In this document: positions 38,101 through 53,100 of the stretch, piece by piece
How positions within the stretch are numbered: the stretch's first letter is position 1
Layout of the letters: every line of letters starts with the position of its first letter
From: Liolophura sinensis
Taxonomy: Eukaryota > Mollusca > Polyplacophora > Chitonida > Chitonidae
Length of the DNA: 64,000 bases
Assembly (NCBI RefSeq): GCF_032854445.1
Contig: NC_088297.1
Span: 24,317,127-24,381,126 of the forward strand
Direction of reading: 5' to 3'
Made by a program: the position numbers and the translations under genes
Notes under the pieces: model-generated
What the model saw: only the letters and a program-made list of their open reading frames with translations
Told to the model about the DNA's origin: nothing
Databases searched by the model: none

Positions 38101-41100
38101 CACAAACAGGTGACGGATTCAAACACGCTACCTGACTGGCCAAGGTCGGGTCACCATCCACAGATGGATGATGGATTCCAACACACTACCTGACTGGTCA
38201 AGGTCTGGTCACCATCCACAGGTGGTAGATGGATACAAACACGCTACCTGACTGGTCAAGGTCTGCTCACCATCCACAGGTGGGTGATGGATTCAAACAC
38301 GCTACCTGACTGGTCAAGGTCAGGTCACCATCCACAGGTGGGTGATGGATTCAAACACGCTACCTGACCGGCAAAGGTCTGGTCACCATCCACAAACAGG
38401 TGATGGATTCAAACACGCTAGCTGACTGGCCAAGGTCAGGTCACCATCCACAGATGGATGATGGATTCCAACACACTACCTGACTGGTCAAGGTCTGGTC
38501 ACCATCCACAGGTGGTAGATGGATACAAACACGCTACCTGACTGGTCAAGGTCTGCTCACCATCCACAGGTGGGTGATGGATTCAAACACGCTACCTGAC
38601 TGGTCAAGGTCAGGTCACCATCCACAGGTGGGTGATGGATTCCAACACCCTACCTGACTGGTCAAGGTCTGGTCACCATACACAGGTGGGTGATGGATTC
38701 AAACACGCTACCTGACCGGCAAAGGTCTGGTCACCATCCACAAACAGGTGATGGATTCAAACACGCTACCTGACTGGCCAAGGTCGGGTCAACATCCACA
38801 GATGGATGATGGATTCCAACACACACCCTGACTGGTCAAGGTCTGGTCACCATCCACAGGTGGTAGATGGATACAAACACGCTACCTGACTGGTCAAGGT
38901 GTGGTCACCATCCACAAACAGGTGATGGATTCCAACACCCTACCTGACTGGTCAAGGTCTGGTCACCATACACAGGTGGGTGATGGATTCAAACACGCTA
39001 CCTGACTGGTCAAGGTCTGGTCACCATCCACAAACAGGTGACGGATTCAAACACGCTACCTGACTGGCCAAGGTCGGGTCACCGTCCACAGATGGATGAT
39101 GGATTCCAACACACTACCTGACTGGTCAAGGTCTGCTCACCATCCACAGGTGGGTGATGGATACAAACATGCTACCTGACTGGTCAAGGTCTGCTCACCA
39201 TCCACAAACAGGTGATGGATTCAAACACGCTATCTGACTGGCCAAGGTCTGGTCACCATCCACAGGTGGGTGATGGATTCAAACACGCTACCTGACTGGT
39301 CAAGTTCTGGTCACCATCCACAGGTGGGTGATGGATTCAAACACGCTACCTGACTGGTCAAGGTCTGGTCACCATCCACAGGTGGGTGATGGATTCAAAC
39401 ACGCTACCTGACTGGTCAAGGTCTGGTCACCATCCACAGGTGGGTGATGGATTCCAACACGCTACCTGACTGGTCAAGTTCTGGTCACCATCCACAGGTG
39501 GGTGATGGATTCAAACACGCTACCTGACTGGTCAAGGTCTGGTCACCATCCACAAACAGGTGATGGATTCAAACACGCTACCTGACTGGCCAAGGTCGGG
39601 TCACCATCCACAGATGGATGATGGATTCCAACACACTACCTGACTGGTCAAGGTCTGGTCACCATCCACAGGTGGTAGATGGATACAAACACGCTACCTG
39701 ACTGGTCAAGGTCTGCTCACCATCCACAGGTGGGTGATGGATTCAAACACGCTACCTGACTGGTCAAGGTCAGGTCACCATCCACAGGTGGGTGATGGAT
39801 TCCAACACCCTACCTGACTGGTCAAGGTCTGGTCACCATACACAGGTGGGTGATGGATTCAAACACGCTACCTGACCGGCAAAGGTCTGGTCACCATCCA
39901 CAAACAGGTGATGGATTCAAACACGCTAGCTGACTGACCAAGGTCGGGTCACCATCCACAGATGGATGATGGATTCCAACACACTACCTGACTGGTCAAG
40001 GTCTGGTCACCATCCACAGGTGGTAGATGGATACAAACACGCTACCTGACTGGTCAAGGTCTGCTCACCATCCACAGGTGGGTGATGGATTCAAACACCC
40101 TACCTGACTGGTCAAGGTCAGGTCACCATCCACAGGTGGGTGATGGATTCCAACACCCTACCTGACTGGTCAAGGTCTGGTCACCATACACAGGTGGGTG
40201 ATGGATTCAAACACGCTACCTGACCGGCAAAGGTCTGGTCACCATCCACAAACAGGTGATGGATTCAAACACGCTACCTGACTGGCCAAGGTCGGGTCAC
40301 CATCCACAAACAGGTGATGGATTCCAACACCCTACCTGACTGGTCAAGTTCTGGTCACCATACACAGGTGGGTGATGGATTCAAACACGCTACCTGACTG
40401 GTCAAGGTCTGGTCACCATCCACAAACAGGTGATTGATTCAAACACGCTACCTGACTGGCCAAGGTCGGGTCACCGTCCACAGATGGATGATGAATTCCA
40501 ACACACTACCTGACTGGTCAAGGTCTGCTCACCATCCACAGGTGGGTGATGGATACAAACATGCTACCTGACTGGTCAAGGTCTGCTCACCATCCACAAA
40601 CAGGTGATGGATTCAAACACGCTATCTGACTGGCCAAGGTCTGGTCACCATCCACAGGTGGGTGATGGATTCAAACACGCTACCTGACTGGCCAAGATCT
40701 AGTCATCCACAAACAGGTGATGGATCCAAACACGCTAGCTGACTGGCCAAGGTCTGGTCACCATTTACAGGTGGGTGATGTATTCAAACACGCCACCTGA
40801 CTGGCCAAGGTCTGGTCACCATTTACAGGTGGGTGATGTATTCAAACACGCTACCTGACTGGTCAAGGTCAGGTCACCATTTACAGGTGGGTGATGTATT
40901 CAAACACGCCACCTGACTGGCCAAGGTCTGGTCACCATTTACAGGTGGGTGATGTATTCAAACACGCCACCTGACTGGCCAAGGTCTGGTCACCATTTAC
41001 AGGTGGGTGATGTATTCAAACACGCTACCTGACTGGTCAAGGTGAGGTCACCATCCACAGGCGGGTGATGGATTAAAACACGCTACCTGACTGGCAAAGG

Positions 41101-44100
41101 TCTGGTCACCATCCACAAACAGGTGATGGATTCAAACACGCTACCTGACTGGCCAAGGTCTGGTCACCATTTACAGGTGGGTGATGTATTCAAACACGCT
41201 ACCTGACTGGTCAAGGTCTGGTCACCATCCACAGGTGGGTGATGGATTCAAACACGCTACCTGACTGGTCAAGGTCAGGTCACCATCCACAGGTGGGTGA
41301 TGGATTCAAACACGCTACCTGACTGGCCAAGGTCTGGTCACCATCCACAGGAACGCATTATCTCTACTGGTCAACGATCGCTGTTCCATGTCGCCATCTA
41401 CGATTTTGATTGTTGTTTAACGCCATAATTATGACTTGTTTACTTCACTCTTTCTTTTTGGTTAGCTGTGGGTGCATGACATCAAAATGAGCCATGTGTT
41501 TACATGGCTCATTTTGATGTCATTTTGATCGTCACCACACTGCCCAAACGGCCATGCGAGCGTCGTCGGCTGTCAGCAAGGACCCGCATACAAGGGGTAT
41601 ACACATTCCGTGGCCCAGGCCAGTCTTGAACCCGCACATCGTGTGTCCTACAGATTGAAAGGCAAGCCTGTTTAAGCGGTAACCGAATAAATGAGGTGCT
41701 ACCTGCAGTGGACGACAATGGGTCCCTTTCCCTCATCCTTGGCCTCCTGTACCCGAGTCAGTAAGGAAATTACACCCGTGGTCTCAGACGGGGCATCATG
41801 ATCACCCCAGTGGGTAAAGTGGAACTGTTTGAGCGTCCGCACCTTGCCGTCCTACAACAACAAAGATGTGAATCAGTCACACTAAGCCGTCGTTGAAATG
41901 CAGGCAAGGGACTAGAATTTCAGCGTTGAAACATTTGCCTATACAAGCCGTCAACCATACTGAACGTTCCCGGTCAATAATCGCAAGACCTATATCTTCG
42001 ACACAAACCACCAAAGAACTATGCAAGTATATAAAAATAGGAAAGTAGGACAGACCCATGCAAAGAGAAGCAGTCAACAGTTTTTAACGATGATGGAAAG
42101 ACACAAAGGAAGTTCTGAGCGAATAAATTAAATCAGTATTCAGTTTATGTACCATGTTATTTCATAAGCTGTCTTTAATAACAAAAATATGTGTAGCATA
42201 CTGGATTTGTAGAAGGCACCCTTTGACCAAACATCTATATCACGGCTAAATGTACTAGTTCTTGCACTATAAACAAAGGGACAAACTCCTAATTTCTGTT
42301 CAATTTGAAAGTGGTAAAGAATGAACTCAAAAAACCGTGCTTAATTTTTGACCATAGCAATTCACTGGATAAGTCCATAGCCGAAGGTCAAATCCCGGTA
42401 CAACTTTTCCCTTAAATCCCCTTAAAATAAACATGTCCTGTGAATCCAAATACGGTGTATACGCACTTATATGCCAGGAGTGTGGCAAGCAATACATTGA
42501 TCAGACAACAGATTTAAGATCCCGGCTAACCGCACATCTTTTCCTCCTGTTAGTCGACACATTAGACAGGGTTCTCTCTCTTTAACACCGCCTTTAAGGT
42601 TTTTTTTCCGTTTTGCAAAGTTCCGGATGAAAACCAGGCTTTGGTAGATGTCAAAGAAACTTTGTTTATAAAATAAGTATCAACCCGGTCTGAATGGAAG
42701 CCATTGGCCAAGATTAGTATTATTATCCTTTTTGATCTCTCTCTGTGTGTATAGATGTTCACAACACTTTGGCATGTCCGTACTTAAAAAATTCTTGTCC
42801 CAGTGACAATTTACTCCCTAGAAACATTCCCAGATATAAAGCTTGTCGAACTGTTACAATTCACTCCTTGATGGGAACAAGACGTTCGAAACTGCAGTCA
42901 GAATACAAAGATGTAGAAAGTCTAGGACGGAGAATTGACCACAACCATGTACCTTTTAAACCTCAAAACTTTAAGCTACGGCCGAGTCATTGAGAGCTGG
43001 ACTCGAACCCGCGATCTCATTGGTCAGAAACCGATCCGCGGCGTGGAAAGCAAGACTAGCCGAATGGGCTACTATTAATCCAATGCTATATTCAGCTGTC
43101 TGTAAAATCAATCAAACTCACTACCAATAATTTCCTTTGGTCAGTGACACGTACTAACTAAAGCTCTACACAATGATATGTTGAGCGTCTTTAATATTCC
43201 AATTCATAATGTTAAACTTCATAAGCTTAATTTCGACATCAAGAATTCATTCTCAGGTGACCTCATAATTATTCAAAAGCAAGTCGCACGCTAGACATTG
43301 GGCGTGGATAGTAATTTGTTTTACAATAGCTGTACCAGCATGCGGTAAGAACAAACTCCACATAGTAACAAGACCTACACTTCTGTCTCAGCAAATAGAC
43401 TAAATTAGGGTTTCTTCGTACATCCAGTTCTATAACCATACAGGAAGAGATAAAATAAAACTGATTGATGAAGGTTATATTATGCTAAGCCATGCGAACA
43501 GTGTCAAATATGGCATTGTCATAAAGTACAGTAAAAGTAGGTAGCAGTTTATGTAACAGGTGCCACTTTTTTCCAACCATACTGAATTCCGCCCAATATC
43601 CAGCATACCACTGGTTTTTCATAATAGCCACGTCGCCCAAGGCAATGAGTTCTTGCCTTTAAAACCGAAATTATGCAGTTTAGCATGATCAATTAGAAAC
43701 AAATGTTGTAACTTTCAACATATCCGTGTATAGACCTTGTGTTGTTACGTGTCACCGACTAGAGGCAAGTTTGGGAGCGAGTATTACTGATTTTACACAC
43801 AGCTGAATATAGGCGACTCGTTAAAAGAAACAGACAATATCAAATGAATGAGCGTAGACGTTAGTGGGGTGTGTCATTTGGGGTATTTCTCATCCAGAAG
43901 AAGTCAAAGAAAATATATAAATATATACAACATTGAACATATATTACATGGCGGTAATTATCTGTCCCTGCGTTACCTCCAGAAAACTAGTCGGTTCCCC
44001 ATAAAATCATGACTGGTCTTAGGAAAACTCACGCATGCACCGACCACTTCACTCACGTCACTTCACGGTAAACAACCACATGAGTTTCATTATAACGTCA

Positions 44101-47100
44101 CCCCAGTGACCTTGGTGATGTTCAAGGTTTCTGTACAACTTCTTCCTGGTTGTGGGAGTCACTGTAAAGCAAACGCAGATAGCTAAGCATGCGCTGTGAA
44201 GGTCCTGTGCGCAGGACCAATCAGGAACGCCTATCCGCTCTTAGTGCTCCACCCTGCAAGTCACCTGGTGGTTTTCATTGCGCATGTACTCAAGTAAGTA
44301 CTCACCGCTCGAACCGTCAGGGTGCGCACACAGAAGTCCTCAAACTGGTGTGTAGCCAGAAGTTCCACGGTAACGTGGCCGTAAACGGTGCTACCGGACT
44401 CCGGCCAGTTACTGGTCACATTTGATCTAAAAACACACACAATAAGTAAAAAAAGATTGGACTGCCGAAGAAAACGGGGTTTTAAAACAATAATGATACG
44501 TTTGCAGAAAAACGTCTTTACTTTGACTTTGTTATCTGCAACTTCCTAGTTCATAGTGAAGTTAGTCTGGCAATCTGAAACCATGATTTTTGTTTCGCGA
44601 CATGCTTTAGCTTAACGTTGGGGATATTCACTGAAAGATCGGCCAAGTGAATTCATCCTGAACCAGATTTAGGGCAGCTTTAGATTTCAACTTTGCCACG
44701 TGTGCACTTTTTCTGTTTCTGGCCATTCCCCTTTTCTGATTGCTTAGGGATTAATTGGAAAATACAAACGCGCTACAATGTTATCAACAAAAAACTACAT
44801 TTACTAATCTTGAAACTATTATTGTAAGGTACATTGCGTGGGGCGTTTCAAAATGTGATCGGTTCACCATGTTTGTGAAGGCCAGAATCCGGACCATTTA
44901 CATGAAACACAGACCATTATCTGGGGATATTGTATAAAAATAAACACCTTGTTTCCCTCCTTTAGTTTTGTCAGCATAATGATGATGTCCGTATTCAGTT
45001 GCCTGCCAAACCATCCGCCAGAAATCGTTCATGATGAACGTCGTGGGTCCTGTGAATACAAATACCCTGTTATTTTCATGCAGACTTACATGTAGGACAA
45101 ATAATATAAGGCCGAGTAAATAATCTCCTCAGAAAGAAACCCATAGGTGAAAAATCGCGGTCACACCAGATCTTAGGAAGCCATATGTGGCACATGGAGT
45201 ATTTAGTTATATACATACAACTAAATGTTATAGACATTGGAACGTCACATACAAAGTTTTAATATAATAAACATGCATACCAAATATTTAGATGGCACAT
45301 GGTGGTCACATCAGATGGTGAGAACACATCGGTGACACATGGTGGTCACATCAGATGCTGAGAACACACAGGTGACACATGGTGGTCAAAACAGATGCTG
45401 AGAGCACATAGGTGACACTTGGTGGTCACACAAGATGCTGAGAGTACATAGTTGACGCATGGTGATCACACCAGATGGTGAGAACGCATACCTGGCACAT
45501 GGTGGTCACACCAGATGGTGAGAACGCATACCTGACACATGGTGGTCACACTATATGGTGAGAATACCTAGGTGACACATAGTGGAAACCCCAGATACTG
45601 AGAACACATAGGTGACACATAGTGGTCACCCCATATGCTGTGAATACATAGGTGACACATGGTGGTCACACAAGATGACCAGAAGGCTGCCCAGGGTGGA
45701 ACATGGTGATCACACCAGATTTTTTAAACACATAGGTGGCACGTGCTGGTCACACCAGATGCTGAGAACACAAAGGTGGCACGTGCTGGTCACACTAAAT
45801 GCTGAGAGCACAAAGGTGACACATGGTGGTCACACCAAATGCTGAGAGCACATAGGTCACACATGGTGGTCACACCAGATGCTGAGACCACATAGGTGAC
45901 ACATGGTGGTCACACCAGATGCTGAGAACACATAGGTGACACATGGTGGTCACACCAGATGCTGAGAGCACAAAGGTGACACATGGTGGTCACACCAGAT
46001 GCTGAGAGCACAAAGGTGACACATGGTGGTCACACCAGATGCTGAGAGCACATAGGTTGTCAACAATTGAATATTATAGATATTTCAACGTTATATACTG
46101 TTAAGTTTTGAAACAAGTAAACATGCACACCAAATAGTTAATAATCAGTTACACAAACGTAGAACATTACAGCTCATGATTCAAACAAATAAACATACAT
46201 ACCAAATATTTAGTAATCAGTTACACAAACGTCGAAACATTACAGCTAATGAATCAAACAAATAAACATACATACCAAATATTTAGTAATCAGTTACACA
46301 AACGTAGAAACATTACAGCTCATGATTCAAACAAATAAACAAGCAACCAGAAAGAAAATGTAATACAGTCAAGCATTTTGATCGACCACCCGGTATCTTG
46401 TTTAACTGACCTTGTGCCGCTATAAATTTCTTCTTCGTAGAATATCCCTGCAACAAATCATACAAATCGTATCAGGAATCGAAAAGTTCGGTGAAACCTG
46501 TATTAACATGACATGTAATCACAAAGCTAAATCCTTATTGAAAGACCACTCAAAATGGAGTCATCGGATTGGTTTGGGCTAAATTAATTACAGTCTTATG
46601 GTTTAGTTCTATGATAAATAATTATCAGCAAAGAGAACCTACATCAATGTAACTGGCATTGATGAAATCCGAATAGGGATCGCTGTCACGTGGCTCCAAG
46701 ACAACGCGAGAGTGGTCATCTGTAACGAAAAAAATGATCATGTAGGGTTTTGGAAGGAAATACACAAAATATGATTGAGTAATCTGGGTCAATATAGTTT
46801 TAGTGCTGCCTCAGTGGAATGCCATAGCGATCAGGCATAACGGTTCGTTCAGACATTGTTTACGGACACAGCGCTGATGGCACATTGTACAGATCGCTTA
46901 TCCCATTTCTGATGATATCAAGAATGCAATACCAGGATTACAAATTTAAGAGTGGAGTATAATGATAAGGATCATTTGAAACAAAAATAAAACCAATAAG
47001 AAAAAAGCCACCAAAGGCCTTGAGATATACGCACATGGAACCATTCCTTTGTACCGGCATTTGTGCGCGTGTTGGGGTAAGAATGCTGTCTCTGACTTCT

Positions 47101-50100
47101 TCGACACACCTCCAGGTAAATTCTGACAATCAGAAAATAGAGGGTGCATTATCACCCAGGGCCAAATATAGCGCCTTCTGCCTCGTGGAAATTATTTTTC
47201 AAAAACTAGCTCTTTTTTGTCTGAATTAAAGCTTACACACACAAAAAACGAGAATTCAAATAGTTCGTCTACTTATATTGTTACATGCAGAGGAACTTAA
47301 ATAACGATGACTCTTGAAGACGAATAAAAATAGCTTGATACGATCAGAACAGCTATATCTTGCTTAGTTTCATGCACACACTTTCGATGAAATTTTACAT
47401 TGCGTTTCCTTTAACATACCTCCTTCTACCCCCAGTGTTCTGATAAAATTCATCGATGAAAGAATACACACAAACACACACATACGTATTTACCTCAAAT
47501 TCATCCGCCAGGGCTTCTGGATCCGCGTCACAATAGCCGACAATTGTCACCAGTTCATTTATACCAATGACCTTGGATAACATGACCGAATTCGTGGCAT
47601 GACTGCTCCTTTTATTTGAACCCGTGAGACTGTCTGCAATGCAGGAAGAAGGGACATATGTATACAAAGTGTTTGCTGCAAAGGTCTTCTTAACTACAAA
47701 TGTCCAGAGCTTTTTTCTCGCGGTGCTTATTTGGGAGGGGGGGGGGGGGGTAGTGTCCGTGGCCGAGGGTGTAACACACCATGACTCATCAGCTGTGAGT
47801 TTTAAGTCCAGCTCATGCCGGCTTATTCTCCGACCGTATGTGGCATGGTCTGATAGCAACCTGCGGATGGTCGTGTGTTTCTCCCAGGCTCTGCCCAGTT
47901 TCCTCCCACCATACAGCTGGCCACCGTCGTGTAAGTGACATATTAAGTACGGCGTAAAACACCAATCAAATAAATAAAGAAATAAAGTATTCACACGGTC
48001 AAACCTGTAAACCTGATAAAACCTGACCCTCATTCTGGCCCATCGATCATTCCTCCGTTAACCTCTAAGGCACCAAGCTGCCTGTCGTATTATCAAAGCC
48101 ACTCGCAAAGCGATGCGGATATCGTGACCATTATAACCTTGATAAACATTACACGTGTACATAGAACACATACCATGGTCCATTTGCAAAAAGCTTTGCA
48201 AATCTAGTTTTCGAAACATATCCCCGAATTGCTTCACTTGTTGCATTATAATCGAGATGTACAAATATAGTACATTCTATGTTTTGCGTCACTTCCATGT
48301 GCCATTGCATGCCAAACAGTGATTGGCTTACACTGATAGTGCTAGAATAGTGACGGATAGTGATCTTTTGCTGACACTCCATCAATAATATGACGTGAAT
48401 ACTCATATTAAAATATTAAAATTCGTGAATAAGTTTTAAAAACCGACCAAATAAATAAATAAATAGATAGATAAATACAGGAACAGAACCTGTCACTCTC
48501 TGATGCTGTTGTATTTCATAAACGTTAAAACACCGTACCATTGATGAATGGTACACCATTTCGTATCTCTGTGTTAATAGTAGGCATATGCTGAAATTGA
48601 CCTACGCTGGAGCATGCACATTGTTTTGTTTGGGGTTTGATTCTTTAAGCATTATGGTTTTGGCTTTAAAATCTTCCCCAGAAACGAGGTTCTGAATTTC
48701 AACAGATTTATATCCGAAAAAAGCATTTGTGTACGTTAGGGAATAGCGGAGTAACACTAAAATCCGCCATACTTATATAGACGCACCAGTTATGATAATT
48801 GGCCTGTTGACGATATTGTCAGAATCAGATTCCGAGTTCTTTCGCGTAGACCTCCTGTGGAATAAAGCATGTACATAGTTAATTTTGTAATTACGACTTC
48901 TTTACAGAGATATTTCATTTATTTGGTTAATGTTTTAACGATATGCAGATACCAGACAGTGTTATGACACCTTCGTAATCCTGAGATCGACTGATTGTTT
49001 GATTTATTGGTTAACTGTTGGTTAACGCCATTCTCAAGATTTTTGAGGGACGGCAGTGTTCTGAGTAATCCACCGTACCACACCATATTTGCTGAACGCA
49101 AATGTTATTTAGTAAATGCAAGGCTATGCAAACAGCCCCATGAGCGCAATCGGCCGCATATTGCCACCAAGGCCTAACTTAACAGTGAGAGATGAGGATC
49201 TACAAATTCCACGTCCAAGGCTGGATTTGAACTCTCAAGCCGCGTGTCTCTTTGTTGGATGAATAAATGCTTGGGGTTTTAAGTCCACCACTCAAACAAG
49301 TGATAATCGACATCAACAGTACAAATATTCAACAATGTTATATAATTTCATGCTGAGACTGGGACAGTCCTGTCGGAGTAAAGCTGAATATGCAGAATTT
49401 CATATGTCCTTAAAATAAACCCATGCACTTCTGTTGTCTTGGAGTGATCTTCTCTGTTTTAATATAGCATGCTTCTACAAGTATAGTGACTAATACATAC
49501 GTCTATTAATATAAATGAAGCGTGTATTTAATATACAGGAAGTAATTTTATTGTTATGAATGCCATGAAACAAATAAATATGTCTATCATCATATCATAG
49601 ATCACCACGTAAGTTTTGTTAGTGTCATATCGAAGGGAGCAGTCCAAAGCTAACAATAATGAATGAGGTAATATAAAATAACAACAATATACATGACCTT
49701 TCATTTGCCAAGAGTCTGGTCTAGTGTTATACAGTAATCACAAATTAAATGTAGAAAGAACCGAACCATTACCATTGCTTCATTCACTTAGCTTTATCCG
49801 GGAGATGTCTATTCCGTTTGGGAGATGCTCATCTGGCCGACCTTTCTCTGGTTTGAAATATACTTGCTTGGTTTAGGAGATTTTTATTCCATTTGGGAGA
49901 TGCTCGTTTGGTTTGGAAGATGTTTGTTCCATTCGAGAGATGTTTGTTTGTTTGTTTGGAAGATGTTTGTTCCATTCGGGAGATGTTTGATTTGGGAGAT
50001 GCTTTTTCCGTTTGGGAGATGTTTGTTTGATTGGGCTGTAGATGCCTGTTTCCTTTGGATGATGCATATTTCACTTGGAAGACGTATTTTTGGCCGTGTT

Positions 50101-53100
50101 CGCCTTCCATAGATAAGCACTCCAGAGCGGAACTATGACCATGGAGCCGCTCACCAATGCGGTAACACGATAGCGTAAAACACCACTCAAATAAATACAA
50201 ATAATAAATCCAAGCATGTTTACGCATAATGTGCAGTATAAATCAGATTACAAGTTCTAAATGGCATGTCCTTAGCGCCTTTGTATACAGTGCGTCTTTA
50301 TTCTGTCAAGTCATATACTCCGCTTCCGTTTAGTAAAATGCCTTGCCTACAAGGTGTTTCCGGGGCTGTGTTCATGGTATTCATGGCTGTACTCATGAGT
50401 AATAAATAACACCCACTTCTCTCTACGTACCGTTTTCGTCTCAGGAATATCACAACAACAACAGCAACGGCAACCAAAACAACGAAACCGAGTACTCCTC
50501 CCACAATGGCTCCAGTCGTGGACGAGGATAAAGCTGCAGTGCTCTTGTCTGTGGTTCCTGTTGCTGATAACACAAAAAACGAAGGGCATGGGACAATAGG
50601 CGATAACTGATAGTAAGAGATCTGATTGATAAGGTATAAACGTAAAGGAGGAATTATAACATACAAAAGTGGGAATGAGATGATGAAATCGAAATAGAAA
50701 ACTGGGATGATGTGAGAACATATAGGGAAAGAACGATTATGAAAGTCAAGTGGGCCTTAAATGAACGCTTGGTTCCGCAAACGGGCATACCAGCTACACA
50801 AATCACAGTGAGGGCGGAGAAATCTACGAATTTCTTGTCCAAGGCAGGGTTTAAACCCGCATCTCTTATGTCGTAGCAATTGAAAGACCAGTACCTCCAA
50901 CCGGTAGGCAAAGGTCAATTCATCATAAAGGACCTGGTATGGTAAGGCGGGGAATCGGCCCCGGTGCAACAGCCCCAACAGCTGCGATTGACAGCTGATG
51001 ATACCTTCATGAAACCATATCTTTTCTCAGATCTGTTTCACTCCTCTTGATACATGGCATGAGTGCGAGATATATAGCTCCAAATATTCACAGAGGAGAA
51101 TCTATATCCGTGGAGGTTCGCGATGTATACGTCATGCAAACTAAAACTGGTAACCCACTCCAGTCACGCTGAAAAATCTTTTTGAAGGCGGCGGGTGGCG
51201 GTGAATAACTGTATCACAACTGAAACTTATTGACAAATTCTAACATGTTACATATTACACATACGATGACAAGTAGAGTTGCCATATGTTACATATTACA
51301 CATAGGATGACAAGCAGAGTTGCCACAGGTTACATATTACACATAGGATGACAAGCAGAGTTGCCACATGTTACATATTACAAACAGGATGACAAGCAGA
51401 GTTGCCACAGGTTACATATTACACATAGGATGACAAGCAGAGTTGCCACAGGTTACATATTACACATAGGATGACAAGCAGAGTTGCCACATGTTACATA
51501 TTACAAACAGGATGACAAGCAGAGTTGCCACAGGTTACATATTACACATAGGATGACAAGCAGAGTTGCCATATGTTACATATTACACACAGGATGACAA
51601 GCAGAGTTGCCACAGGTTACATATTACACATACGATGACAGGCAGAGTTGTCACATGTTATATATTACACATATGATGACAAGAAGAGTTGCCACATGTT
51701 ACATATTACACATAGGATGACAAGCAGAGTTGTCACATGTTACATATTACACATACGATGACAAGTAGAGTTGCCACATGTTACATATTACACATACGAT
51801 GACAAGTAGAGTTGCCATATGTTACATATTACACATAGGATGACAAGCAGAGTTGCCACATGTTACATATTACACATATGATGACAAGTAGAGTTGCCAC
51901 ATGTTACATATTACACATAGGATGACAAGTAGAGTTGCCACATGTTACATATTACACATATGATGACAAGTAGAGTTGCCACATGTTACATATTACACAT
52001 AGGATGACAAGTAGAGTTGCCACATGTTACATATTACACATAGGATGACAAGTAGAGTTGCCACATGTTACATATTACACATAGGATGACAAGTAGAGTT
52101 GCCACATGTTACATATTACACATAGGATGACAAGTAGAGTTGCCACATGTTACATATTACACATATGATGACAAGTAGAGTTGCCACATGTTACATATTA
52201 CACATAGGATGACAAGTAGAGTTGCCACATGTTACATATTACACATAGGATGACAAGTAGAGTTGCCACATGTTACACTTTAGGATACCATAACAATTAT
52301 CCATTGTAGTTCATGATAATAATTATTTAATACAAGTTTGCCTATATTTGACAAAATTGTGTCTCAAAAATAAAAAAAATAGAACTAGTCAGATTCGAAC
52401 TCATTCTCGACGAGCTAGGAACTTTCAAATGTGACTTCGTTACTTCAATGCTCTATGAAGGATGTCAAACAGACATTTCCACAAATACGGATTTCTAACT
52501 GATCACATTTTAGAATTTATGTTCTCCATATAAAGACAAACGTTTCCCAAAGCGAAATTTTGACAGCACATAAAAATCCGTGTGTGATAATTTCAGTAAA
52601 TAATTTTTCTGCTTAGCGTCGATCTTCATACGGTACATTACAAGCACACTGCCTCGTTTGGATTATAAAAATTGGCGTTTTGGATCGAGATTACAATTTT
52701 GGTGGGTTATTACTAAGCAACCATCTAATTTAGGGCTATACAACTTTTACTGGCGCTTCGAGCAAGTTTTAGGTTATACTTCTGATTTGGAAATTTACAA
52801 AATTGTGCTGCTGTTTGGAAATCTGCACTTTTACATCGTTTGCCTATGTTTCACAAAAATGTGCTTCAAAAGTAAAAAAAAAGAACTAGTCAGACTCGAA
52901 CTCATTCTCGACGAGCTACGAGCTTTCCAATGTTACTTCAATGCGCTATGAAGGATGTCCAACAGACATTTCCAGAAGTACGGATTTTTAACTGATCACA
53001 TTTTAGAGTTTATGTTTCCCATATAAAGACAAACTTTATCCAAAACGAAATTCTGACAACACATAAAAATCCATATGTGATCATTTCAGTAAAATTATTT

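Noticed and set aside
42985-43075. Functional tRNA gene
   Set aside because: A- and B-box words are present but no convincing acceptor stem or anticodon arm was found; better explained as a SINE head.
47395-48033. 212-residue minus-strand frame as a single gene
   Set aside because: Only 47494-47633 of it is a real exon with splice sites and correct phase; the rest is intron and an element A copy.
49825-50227. Overlapping repeat-rich frames on both strands
   Set aside because: Loose tttgggagatg repeats; no start context or conserved motif.
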